From: Sphingomonadales bacterium | Lineage (GTDB): Bacteria > Pseudomonadota > Alphaproteobacteria > Sphingomonadales > Sphingomonadaceae | Direction of reading: 5' to 3' | Length of the DNA stretch: 57,877 bases | Assembly: GCA_012032285.1 (NCBI GenBank) | Contig: JAAURJ010000012.1 | Location: forward strand, 1 to 57,877 | In this document: positions 41,239-49,184 of the stretch, in pieces | Layout: every line of letters begins with the position of its first letter | Numbering within the stretch: the first letter of the stretch is position 1 | Notes under the pieces: generated by a model | Databases searched by the model: none | Told to the model about the DNA's origin: nothing | Seen by the model: only the letters and a program-made list of their open reading frames with translations | Position numbers and translations under genes: made by a program

Positions 41239-41646
41239 TTAGGGTATCATACGGGCAAACCCCGCCACCCCAGAATTTTCAGCTTGGCTCGAATCATTCC
41301 CAATTAAGCGGGCCGGGTTTTTGGTTATTAGCGCATCAATCGACGGGTTATCGCCGGTCATCATCTGAATACAGCGGATGCAGATTTCTACGCCCTCGTC
41401 GGCTAGACTGTAGTAGATTTGGGTTCCTTCACGGCGAGTGCTAACCAGCTCTGCTTTGCGCAGCGCGGCCAATTGCTGGCTGAGCGCGGGCTGGCCGATC
41501 GCGGTTGCCCCGTCAATTTCACTGACATTGCGTTCGCCGCCCAGCAAAAAACTTAATATCATCAACCGTTGAGCTTGGGCAAAATGCTTGAGTTTGTTGG
41601 CCGCCATTTCTGCCTGTGTGCGATGCTTAAATAGCTCGGCCATCAT
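41239..41646 (-). CDS. ArsR-family repressor, BigR/SqrR-like, with CxxC in the last helix
   Basis: A 135-residue winged-helix repressor. The DNA-recognition segment reads GQPALSQQLAALRKAELV and the wing TRREGTQIYYSL. This resembles BigR and SqrR, sulfide/persulfide sensors that use two distant cysteines. Here the N-terminal position has Ser (LSFLLGG, about residue 32), while two cysteines sit together as CIRC at residues 89-92. It overlaps the peroxiredoxin stop (ATGA at 41643-41646). Divergent sulfur genes make a reactive-sulfur sensor the likely role. The sensing chemistry would differ from BigR. Confidence 0.85.
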   Translation of the reverse strand: MMAELFKHRTQAEMAANKLKHFAQAQRLMILSFLLGGERNVSEIDGATAIGQPALSQQLAALRKAELVSTRREGTQIYYSLADEGVEICIRCIQMMTGDNPSIDALITKNPARLIGNDSSQAENSGVAGFARMIP

Positions 41647-42269
41647 GGATGCTCCGCATAGGCAAACCAGTCAACAGTGGCAGCGCCATGTTCCAGACTT
41701 TCGGGTGGAGGCTGAAGCAGCCTGCCGGTGCCGTCCCATCCTTCGGGGACCAGAAGGCCGGTTTCATCGACCTTCTGCAACCCGCGCAGCAGGCGAAGCA
41801 TTTCTTCAACATTGCGGCCGACATTATGGGGATAGGAGGTAATGGCGCGAATAAACCCTTTGGGATCAATATAATAAACCGACCGCATCGCAGCGCTATC
41901 GCGTGAATTTTCATCAATCATGCCATAGGCACGGCCAATCGCCATGGAAGGATCTTCCAGTATCGGAAAATCAATGCTGACGTCGAAGCGCTTTTTGATT
42001 TCGGCAAGCCAGGCGATATGCGAAAAAAGACTGTCCACCGACAATCCAATTAAAGCACATTTCGCTTGTGCAAACGCATCACTGGCCTTTGCGAGGCCAA
42101 TAAATTCCGATGTGCATACCGGGGTAAAATCGGCCGGATGGGAGAAGAAGATTACCCATTGACCGCGGTAGATGGAAAGCTCCACCGGCCCTTTTGTAGA
42201 TCGGGCTGAGAAATTAGGGGCCACATCGCCGATCCTGAGAGCGGCTGCGTTTTGCCTGTTTTCATTCAT
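41643..42269 (-). CDS. 1-Cys peroxiredoxin (Prx6 type)
   Basis: A 208-residue thiol peroxidase. The peroxidatic motif HPADFTPVCTSEF includes the P-x-x-x-T-x-x-C signature. The dimer-region ends VGRNVEEMLRLLRGLQ and the C-terminus carries GWDGTGRLLQPPPES, a Prx6 hallmark. Only one other Cys (AKCALIGL) is present, so the 1-Cys mechanism is likely. I chose the ATG at 42269 because family similarity begins there. It heads a leftward two-gene operon with the repressor. It may reduce peroxides or hydropersulfide products. Confidence 0.9.
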   Translation of the reverse strand: MNENRQNAAALRIGDVAPNFSARSTKGPVELSIYRGQWVIFFSHPADFTPVCTSEFIGLAKASDAFAQAKCALIGLSVDSLFSHIAWLAEIKKRFDVSIDFPILEDPSMAIGRAYGMIDENSRDSAAMRSVYYIDPKGFIRAITSYPHNVGRNVEEMLRLLRGLQKVDETGLLVPEGWDGTGRLLQPPPESLEHGAATVDWFAYAEHP

Positions 42270-42311
42270 CCCATAATTTCCTTTCCCAATATGCATGAAA
42301 CGGTTTTCATC

Positions 42312-42351
42312 TTGACGCAAGCGATATACATTATTACATAGTTTATGTAAA
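42312..42351. promoter_or_regulatory. Overlapping divergent promoters with palindromic operator
   Basis: Rightward: -35 TTGACG (42312-42317), 17-bp spacer, -10 TACATA (42335-42340). Leftward: -35 TTTACA (42351-42346), 17-bp spacer, -10 TATATC (42328-42323). A perfect inverted repeat TTACATA-GTT-TATGTAA (42334-42350) covers the rightward -10 and leftward -35. Such a palindrome is typical of an ArsR operator, so binding would block both promoters. Confidence 0.75.
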
Positions 42352-42371
42352 TATAAATTACGGAGCTTGCC

Positions 42372-43289
42372 ATGTCGGACCATGTCCTTGAATTAGCTAC
42401 GAAACAAATCACTCTGGCGCAGCGGAACATACCCGTCATTGAGTCGTTTTTCGACCTGCCCACCAATACGGTCTCTTATATTGTGCATGATCCGGCGACC
42501 CAAAAGGCAGCGATCATCGATAGTGTTTTGGATTATGATCCTGCTTCCGGGCGGACAAGGACGGACTCAGCAGATGCCATTATCGGCTATGTAAAGCAGC
42601 ATGGCCTTGTGACCGAATGGTTGCTGGAAACCCATGCCCATGCCGACCATCTTTCGGCGGCACCCTATATTCAGCAGCATTTGGGCGGGAAAATCGCGAT
42701 TGGCGAGTATATAACCACGGTTCAAAATGTCTTCGGTAAACTGTTCAATGCAGGAAGTGAATTTCAGCGCGATGGTTCTGACTTTGACCGGCTTTGGAAA
42801 GACGGGGATGCGTTTGATATTGGCAATGTTAAAGTCACGGTTCTTCATGTGCCAGGCCATACGCCTGCCTGCATTGCCTATGTGATTGGCGATGCGGTTT
42901 TTGTCGGCGATACCATGTTCATGCCGGATTATGGGACGGCGCGGGCCGATTTCCCCGGCGGTGATGCGCGAACGCTATACCGTTCGTTAAAGCGTATCCT
43001 TTCCTTACCGCCGACAACACGGTTGTTCATGTGTCATGACTATCTGCCACAAGGACGCGATGATTATATCTGGGAAACGACCGTTGCCGAACAACGGGCG
43101 CACAATATCCACGCGCATGACGGTGTGGGCGAAGAAGAATTTGTCGCCATGCGGGAAGCGCGTGATGCGACGCTGGCCATGCCGACATTGATCCTGCCAT
43201 CGGTGCAGGTGAATATGCGTGCCGGACATATGCCGCCCGCCGATGATAATGGTGTCACCTACCTTAAAATTCCGGTGAATGCGGTATGA
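42372..43289 (+). CDS. Persulfide dioxygenase (ETHE1/Blh-like metallo-beta-lactamase fold)
   Basis: A 305-residue iron-dependent dioxygenase that converts glutathione persulfide to glutathione and sulfite. The metal motif THAHADHLSA lies near residues 83-92, followed by HVPGHTPACIAYVIG, VGDTMFMPDYGTARADFPGG and FMCHDYLP. The closest family is ETHE1 and the Blh protein next to BigR. It starts the rightward operon, with GGAG eight bases before the ATG. Regulated by the palindrome 20 bp upstream. Sulfite would leave through SulP, encoded downstream. Confidence 0.93.
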   Translation: MSDHVLELATKQITLAQRNIPVIESFFDLPTNTVSYIVHDPATQKAAIIDSVLDYDPASGRTRTDSADAIIGYVKQHGLVTEWLLETHAHADHLSAAPYIQQHLGGKIAIGEYITTVQNVFGKLFNAGSEFQRDGSDFDRLWKDGDAFDIGNVKVTVLHVPGHTPACIAYVIGDAVFVGDTMFMPDYGTARADFPGGDARTLYRSLKRILSLPPTTRLFMCHDYLPQGRDDYIWETTVAEQRAHNIHAHDGVGEEEFVAMREARDATLAMPTLILPSVQVNMRAGHMPPADDNGVTYLKIPVNAV

Positions 43290-43729
43290 TATTATTAAGC
43301 TTTCCCGATGCGATGCCGGTGGAAGGTTTGATCGGCGGCTTGATGATTGGCGTTGCGGCTGCTGTCATGTTGCTGGGCCTTGGCCGGATTGCTGGAGTCA
43401 GCGGCCTTGCCGCGCGCGCGATCGGACTTGCAGGCAGCGGCCCGCCGCGCGGCCTCGCAATGGCATTCATCATTGGCCTACCATTGGGAGCTTTGCTTGT
43501 TACGCTGTTTTTCGGGCCTGTTGAAAGCCGGTTTGCCGACAATTGGGTAACGCTCATTATCGGCGGGCTGCTTGTCGGTTTTGGCACAAGGCTCGGCTCT
43601 GGTTGCACCAGCGGACATGGTGTGTGCGGTATGTCCCGTCTGTCGCGCCGGTCCATTATCGCCACATCGCTGTTTATGACCGCCGGTTTTGCAACCGTGG
43701 CTTTTATGCGCATCGCCGGACTTTTGTAA
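43286..43729 (+). CDS. YeeE/YedE-family transporter, first half
   Basis: A 147-residue membrane protein with four hydrophobic segments. Characteristic Cys-containing motif: GGLLVGFGTRLGSGCTSGHG followed by VCGMSRLSRRS. YeeE/YedE transporters carry thiosulfate or other sulfur species into the cell. Here the transporter is split in two genes. Overlaps the dioxygenase stop by 4 bp. The second half is encoded 234 bp downstream after a DUF2892 gene. Confidence 0.92.
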   Translation: MILLSFPDAMPVEGLIGGLMIGVAAAVMLLGLGRIAGVSGLAARAIGLAGSGPPRGLAMAFIIGLPLGALLVTLFFGPVESRFADNWVTLIIGGLLVGFGTRLGSGCTSGHGVCGMSRLSRRSIIATSLFMTAGFATVAFMRIAGLL

Positions 43730-43754
43730 TTGTAGCAAAAAAAGGAGAATAGGA

Positions 43755-43958
43755 ATGACAAAGAATATGGGAAGTGCAGACCGGCTATTCCGCCTGCTCG
43801 TGGTGATTGCAATTATTGCCGCTTATTTCACCGGAATGATTTCGGGCACCATTGCCATTATCGCGTTCGTGGCGGCAGGGATATTCCTTCTAACCAGTCT
43901 TATAGGCACCTGTCCGCTTTATCTGCCTTTTGGTCTGTCGACATTGCGAAAGCATTGA
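43755..43958 (+). CDS. DUF2892/YgaP-like membrane protein
   Basis: A 67-residue protein, MTKNMGSADRLFRLLVVIAI, with two hydrophobic helices and a final GTCPLYLPFGLSTLRKH whose Cys is conserved in the family. DUF2892 is the transmembrane part of YgaP-type rhodanese proteins; here no rhodanese domain follows. AGGAGAATAGG provides a ribosome-binding site. It lies between the YeeE/YedE halves and may supply a thiol for sulfur transfer at the membrane. Confidence 0.9.
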   Translation: MTKNMGSADRLFRLLVVIAIIAAYFTGMISGTIAIIAFVAAGIFLLTSLIGTCPLYLPFGLSTLRKH

Positions 43959-43962
43959 AACT

Positions 43963-44373
43963 ATGCGGCAGATTGCGATCGCGTTATTGGCAGGGGGCCT
44001 GTTTGGAGCGGGCCTGACCTATTCAGGAATGGTTGATCCTGCCCGTGTGCAGGGTTTTCTCGACCTGTTTGGAAATTGGGATCCGACGCTGGCCTTTGTC
44101 ATGGGCGGCGCAATGATCCCCATGGCGATTGCGTGGGCGGTTCAAAGGCGGATGAAGGCACCGTTGGCCGATGCGCATTTCACCCTACCTGGCACAACGC
44201 AACTGGACGCAAAGCTGGCAATAGGCGGGCTGTTATTCGGTATTGGCTGGGGCATTAGCGGTCTTTGTCCCGGACCTGCCGTGGTCGGTCTTGTTCTTAA
44301 CCCGTGGCCAGCGTTGATCTTCGTTGCGGCAATGGTTGCGGGCATGGCGGTGGAACGTTTTGCTGTCAAATAA
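43963..44373 (+). CDS. YeeE/YedE-family transporter, second half (DUF6691)
   Basis: A 136-residue membrane protein with four hydrophobic segments. LFGAGLTYSGMVDPARVQGF and GIGWGISGLCPGPAVVGL with its Cys are the family motifs. Together with 43286-43729 it would form the complete YeeE-like channel with both Cys gates. I chose the ATG at 43963, 5 bp after the DUF2892 stop; an upstream alternative overlaps that gene. Confidence 0.9.
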   Translation: MRQIAIALLAGGLFGAGLTYSGMVDPARVQGFLDLFGNWDPTLAFVMGGAMIPMAIAWAVQRRMKAPLADAHFTLPGTTQLDAKLAIGGLLFGIGWGISGLCPGPAVVGLVLNPWPALIFVAAMVAGMAVERFAVK

Positions 44374-44401
44374 TCTGCGGCATAAAAGAAAGGCACGTGC
44401 G

Positions 44402-45988
44402 ATGAATATCAAGCCAGTTACAAGAGACTTCGCCATAACGGCGCAGCTGAAACCCGGCGATTTGAAGCAGGCCGCGCAAAAGGGTTTTCGATCAATTATC
44501 TGCAACCGGCCCGATGGCGAAGCAGCCGATCAACCCTGCTCCGATGTCATGGCAAAGGCTGCGCAGGAAGCCGGGCTTGGCTTTGCCTATATTCCCGTCA
44601 GTCCGAAAGGCGCAACAGCAGCACAGGCGGATGAAATGCGCGGCGCGCTTGCTCATCTTTCGCCGCCTGTGCTGGCTTATTGCCGGTCGGGTGCGCGGTC
44701 AGGGGCCATTCATGCCCTGGCTATACAGCGGGACGAATCCAGTCGCGGCGGCATAACGCGAAATTTCAACATTGCTATTGTCGGGGGCGGTTCGGCGGGG
44801 ATTGCAACAGCAGCCAGTATCCTGAAACGAAACCGCAAAATCAGCCTGGCCATTATCGAACCATCGAATGACCATTATTATCAGCCCGGATGGACAATGG
44901 TGGGCGGCGGTGTATTCTCCAAGGAGTTTACCAAGCGGGATGAAAGCCGCCTGATCCCGGATGGTGCCAATTGGATTCAATCCTCAGTTGCGACATTTGA
45001 ACCGGATGAAAATAAGGTTACGCTATCTGATGGTGCACGCATTGGTTATGACCTGCTGATTATTTGCCCCGGTATAAAACTTGATTGGGGGGCAATTAAA
45101 GGCCTTCCCGAAACGCTGGGTAAAAATGGTGTCACCAGCAATTACAGCTATAATCTCGCGCCCTATACCAACCGTCTGGTCAAAGATATGGCAAAGGGCC
45201 GCGCTCTCTTCACACAGCCGCCCATGCCCATCAAATGCGCAGGCGCTCCGCAAAAGGCAATGTATCTGTCCTGCTCTCGTTGGGAGCGCAACCATGTGCT
45301 TCAGGATATTGATGTTCAATTTCATACTGCAGGTGGCGTGCTATTTGGGGTGGATGCCTATGTCCCTACGCTGATGCAATATATTAAACGCTATAATGCG
45401 CATCTCAATTTCATCAGCAACCTGATTGCCATTGACGGTGAACGGAAAATCGCCACCTTTGAGCAGAAAGATGGAGACAATATAAGGCATATCGAAGAAC
45501 GCTTTGACATGATCCATGTTGTGCCGCCGCAAACCGCACCTGATGTCATCCGTTCCAGCCCGCTCGCCGGTGAAACAGGATTTGTGGCGGTTGATCAGGC
45601 AACTTTACAGCATATCGAATATGCCAATATCTTCTCGCTCGGTGATGCTTGCAGCGCGCCTAATGCAAAAACAGCGGCGGCGGTTCGCAAACAGGCACCG
45701 GTTGTCGCTGTTAATGCACTATCAGTGCTGAATGGGGGTGAACCGGTCGCCGAATATGACGGTTATGGCAGCTGCCCATTGACCGTTGAGCGCGGCAAGA
45801 TTGTTCTTGCCGAATTTGGTTATGGCGGCAAGCTGCTGCCCAGCTTTCCCAACTGGTTGATTGATGGCACGCGGCCTTCGCGTTTGTCCTGGCTTCTCAA
45901 AGATACCATCTTGCCTCCGGTTTACTGGCACGGAATGCTTAAAGGGCACGAGTGGATGGTAAAGCCCAAGATCAAGCGAGCGGTGTGA
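44402..45988 (+). CDS. DUF442 phosphatase-like domain fused to sulfide:quinone oxidoreductase
   Basis: A 528-residue fusion. Residues 1-115 are a DUF442 (Cys phosphatase-like) domain with loop AYCRSGARSG, Cys at 94; the Arg is one place early relative to strict CX5R. Residues of about 120-528 are a type II sulfide:quinone reductase: FAD-binding IVGGGSAGIATAASI, cysteines in IICPGIKLDWG, IKCAGAPQKAMYLSC and GDACSAPNAKTA. It oxidises sulfide to persulfide, feeding electrons to quinone. The DUF442 domain may process the persulfide or phosphate compounds. I chose the ATG at 44402. Confidence 0.93.
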   Translation: MNIKPVTRDFAITAQLKPGDLKQAAQKGFRSIICNRPDGEAADQPCSDVMAKAAQEAGLGFAYIPVSPKGATAAQADEMRGALAHLSPPVLAYCRSGARSGAIHALAIQRDESSRGGITRNFNIAIVGGGSAGIATAASILKRNRKISLAIIEPSNDHYYQPGWTMVGGGVFSKEFTKRDESRLIPDGANWIQSSVATFEPDENKVTLSDGARIGYDLLIICPGIKLDWGAIKGLPETLGKNGVTSNYSYNLAPYTNRLVKDMAKGRALFTQPPMPIKCAGAPQKAMYLSCSRWERNHVLQDIDVQFHTAGGVLFGVDAYVPTLMQYIKRYNAHLNFISNLIAIDGERKIATFEQKDGDNIRHIEERFDMIHVVPPQTAPDVIRSSPLAGETGFVAVDQATLQHIEYANIFSLGDACSAPNAKTAAAVRKQAPVVAVNALSVLNGGEPVAEYDGYGSCPLTVERGKIVLAEFGYGGKLLPSFPNWLIDGTRPSRLSWLLKDTILPPVYWHGMLKGHEWMVKPKIKRAV

Positions 45989-47766
45989 GCGCTAAAAAAA
46001 TGATCCGCAAATTTCTTCCAATCCTAGAATGGGGCAAGGGCTATGGCGGCGCGATGCTGACCAATGATCTGATTGCGGCACTGATCGTCACCATAATGCT
46101 CATCCCGCAAAGTCTGGCCTATGCAATGCTGGCCGGATTACCGCCGGAAATCGGCCTTTATGCGTCGATGCTGCCAATTATCGCTTATGCGCTTTTTGGG
46201 ACAAGCCGAACATTGGCGGTGGGACCAGTGGCGGTGGTATCATTGATGACGTTGGCGGCGGCAGGAAATGTCGGCACACCGGGAAGCGCTGAATTTATTG
46301 CTGCTGCGCTTGTGCTCGCTCTGCTTTCGGGTGTGATACTGCTCGCCATGGGCTTGCTGCGCCTTGGCTTTCTTGCCAATCTGCTTTCTCATCCGGTGGT
46401 ATCCGGTTTCATCACCGCAAGCGGAATTATCATCGCCACCAGCCAGATTAAATCCATTCTGGGGATCAAAGCCAATGGCGAGGCCATGCCCGGCCTATTG
46501 CGGACATTAGCGGAAAATATCGGTGATACCAATGTTCCGACATTGATCATCGGTGTGTTGGCCACGGCTTTTCTCTTTTGGGTGCGCAAGGGGCTGAAGC
46601 CGCTGCTTATGCGTTTCGGAATGGCCGTACGCGCCGCAGACCTGACCGCCAAAGCGGGACCGATCTTCGCGGTTGCCATTTCGACATTGGCGGTATTGAT
46701 GCTCGATTTGGAATCAAGGGGGGTAAAGGTGATTGGCGAAATCCCGCAAAGCCTGCCTCCTATCACCATACCGTTGTTCGACGCAGCGTTATGGCAGTCG
46801 CTGTTTATTCCAGCCCTGCTTATTTCCATCATTGGTTTTGTTGAAAGCGTTTCGGTGGCGCAGACGCTCGCCGCCAAACGGCGTCAGCGTATCAACCCCA
46901 ATCAGGAGCTGATTGGGCTTGGCGCGGCCAATGTCGCCGCAGGGTTTACAGGAGGCTATCCGGTAACAGGCGGCTTTGCACGATCGGTGGTCAATTTTGA
47001 TGCAGGCGCGGAAACACCGGCGGCAGGGGCATTTACGGCAATAGGCATAGCACTTGCCGCGCTTTTTCTCACCCCGCTGCTCTATGCGCTGCCCATCGCT
47101 ACGCTTGCCGCGACGATCATTGTTGCCGTGCTTAGCCTTGTTGATTTCAAAACCCCGCGCGAAATATTCCGCTATTCTAAGCCCGATTTTGCGGCGATGA
47201 CGGCAACGATTATCGTCACGCTTTTGGCAGGCGTTGAACCCGGCGTGATCGCAGGCGTGGGGTTAAGCCTTGCGCTCTATCTTTGGCGTGCCTCGCGGCC
47301 CCATGCCGCGATTGTTGGCCGCGTGCCAGACAGCGAACATTTTCGCAATGTAAAGCGGCATAAAGTGTATACCGATCCGCGCATCCTAACCATCCGCATC
47401 GACGAAAGCCTTACCTATTTCAATGCCCGCTGGCTGGAGGATTATGTGTTGGAACAAGTGGCCCAGCAGCCAAGCGTTCGCCATGTCATATTGATGTGCC
47501 CTGCGGTCAACGCCATCGATGCATCGGCGCTCGAAAGCCTGGAGGCGATTAACCACCGGCTGGAAGACGGCGAAATCCATATGCACCTTTCCGAAGTCAA
47601 AGGCCCGGTGATGGATGCGCTCAAACGGTCTGACTTTCTGCATGAATTATCAGGTAAAGTCTTTCTTTCACAAAATGCAGCTTTTGCAGCGGCAATTGCA
47701 ATTGCTGATGCGGAAGAAAATTTGGATATTGAAGGCGATCCTCTTTTTGCGCGAGGTATGATATGA
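45985..47766 (+). CDS. SulP-family anion transporter with STAS domain
   Basis: A 593-residue membrane protein: about 10-12 helices with IPQSLAYAMLAGLPPEIGLY at the SulP start, VNFDAGAETPAAGAFTA, and a C-terminal STAS domain from about residue 450 (RILTIRIDESLTYFNARWLE). I favour the GTG at 45985, which overlaps the SQR stop; a GTG at 45952 is also in frame. SulP proteins move sulfate or other anions. In this operon an export or exchange of sulfite or sulfate is the natural inference, but direction is not known from sequence. Confidence 0.9.
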   Translation: MSAKKMIRKFLPILEWGKGYGGAMLTNDLIAALIVTIMLIPQSLAYAMLAGLPPEIGLYASMLPIIAYALFGTSRTLAVGPVAVVSLMTLAAAGNVGTPGSAEFIAAALVLALLSGVILLAMGLLRLGFLANLLSHPVVSGFITASGIIIATSQIKSILGIKANGEAMPGLLRTLAENIGDTNVPTLIIGVLATAFLFWVRKGLKPLLMRFGMAVRAADLTAKAGPIFAVAISTLAVLMLDLESRGVKVIGEIPQSLPPITIPLFDAALWQSLFIPALLISIIGFVESVSVAQTLAAKRRQRINPNQELIGLGAANVAAGFTGGYPVTGGFARSVVNFDAGAETPAAGAFTAIGIALAALFLTPLLYALPIATLAATIIVAVLSLVDFKTPREIFRYSKPDFAAMTATIIVTLLAGVEPGVIAGVGLSLALYLWRASRPHAAIVGRVPDSEHFRNVKRHKVYTDPRILTIRIDESLTYFNARWLEDYVLEQVAQQPSVRHVILMCPAVNAIDASALESLEAINHRLEDGEIHMHLSEVKGPVMDALKRSDFLHELSGKVFLSQNAAFAAAIAIADAEENLDIEGDPLFARGMI

Positions 47767-49184
47767 TTGAACAAGAATGGGCAATTCTGCTGGCGCGTAT
47801 CCAGTTTGCTTTTACTGTCAGCTTTCATTTCATCTTCCCCGCCTTCTCCATCGGTCTTGCCAGCTATTTGGCGGTGCTGGAGGGGCTGTGGCTCAAAACC
47901 GGCAAGGGCGTTTACGCCAATCTTTATCGTTATTGGCTCAAGATATTTGCCATCGTCTTTGCGATGGGCGTCGTTTCCGGCATTGTCATGTCCTATCAAT
48001 TCGGTACCAACTGGTCGGCTTTTTCCGACAAGGCAGGGCCGGTCATCGGGCCGTTAATGGCTTATGAGGTGCTGACAGCTTTTTTTCTTGAGGCCGGGTT
48101 TTTGGGTGTCATGCTGTTTGGTATCAACAAGGTTGGCCGCAAACTGCATTTCATTGCAACTTTGATGGTGGCGCTTGGCACCTTCATCTCCGCCAGCTGG
48201 ATTCTAAGCGTCAATAGCTGGATGCAGACGCCGGTGGGTTATGCGATCAATGAAGTGGGGCAATTTGTGCCTGCTGCGGGCTGGTGGGAGATTATCTGGA
48301 ACCCCAGCTTCCCTTACCGTCTTGCCCATACTGTGCTCGCTGCCTATCTGACAACTGCCTTTGCTGTGGGCGCTGTGGGCGCATGGCATTTGTTGAAAGA
48401 CAGCAAAAACCCCGGTGCGCGCAAGATGTTTTCGATGGCCATGTGGATGGCCGCTATTGTTGCTCCTGTCCAGATTTTCATGGGCGATTTGCACGGTCTC
48501 AATACGCTGGAACATCAACCTGCAAAGGTGATGGCCATGGAGGGCCATTATAAAAGCCACCCGAACGGCGCGCCATTGATCCTGTTTGGTATTCCCAATA
48601 GCAAGGAAAAACGGGTTGATTATGCGGTTGAAATTCCCAAAGCGTCTTCGCTGATCCTGAAGCATGATCCCAATGCGCCGCTGGCTGGTCTGGATACTAT
48701 TCCTGATGAGAATGAACCGCCTGTCGCTATCGTCTTCTGGTCTTTCCGTATCATGGTGGGCCTCGGCTTTGCCATGATGGGGCTTGGGCTATGGAGCCTT
48801 TTCGCGCGGTATCGCAAGAAGCTTTATGACTGGCCATTGATGCACAGGGCGGCCCTTGTGATGGGGCCGTCCGGCTTTATCGCTGTTCTTGCCGGATGGG
48901 TGACAACCGAGGTCGGGCGGCAACCCTATACCATATACGGCCTGCTGCGCACCGCCGATAGCGCCTCACCGCTGGATGCGCCTGCTGTCGCCTTTTCGCT
49001 ATTGGCCTTTATTGTCGTCTATTTCACCGTTTTTGGCGCGGGCGTTTGGTATCTGTTCCGTCTTGCGTCCAAGCCGCCCGAAGCGCATGAGCCAGAGCCG
49101 CAGCACGCCCCCATTCGTTCGGCGGGTATCACCCCTGCCCCTGCCATAATTGACGGTGAAATAGAAAAGGGAGACGCACAATGA
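47763..49184 (+). CDS. cioA: Cytochrome bd-type ubiquinol oxidase subunit I (CioA)
   Basis: A quinol oxidase with 473 residues and nine or so helices. Haem-ligand region near the start is ARIQFAFTVSFHFIFPAFSIG. The Q-loop is short, as in cyanide-insensitive oxidases. The C-terminal GRQPYTIYGLLRTADSASPL motif is family-typical. It overlaps the SulP gene and CioB by 4 bp each. It receives electrons from SQR through quinol and is likely resistant to sulfide and cyanide, unlike haem-copper oxidases. Confidence 0.95.
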   Translation: MIEQEWAILLARIQFAFTVSFHFIFPAFSIGLASYLAVLEGLWLKTGKGVYANLYRYWLKIFAIVFAMGVVSGIVMSYQFGTNWSAFSDKAGPVIGPLMAYEVLTAFFLEAGFLGVMLFGINKVGRKLHFIATLMVALGTFISASWILSVNSWMQTPVGYAINEVGQFVPAAGWWEIIWNPSFPYRLAHTVLAAYLTTAFAVGAVGAWHLLKDSKNPGARKMFSMAMWMAAIVAPVQIFMGDLHGLNTLEHQPAKVMAMEGHYKSHPNGAPLILFGIPNSKEKRVDYAVEIPKASSLILKHDPNAPLAGLDTIPDENEPPVAIVFWSFRIMVGLGFAMMGLGLWSLFARYRKKLYDWPLMHRAALVMGPSGFIAVLAGWVTTEVGRQPYTIYGLLRTADSASPLDAPAVAFSLLAFIVVYFTVFGAGVWYLFRLASKPPEAHEPEPQHAPIRSAGITPAPAIIDGEIEKGDAQ

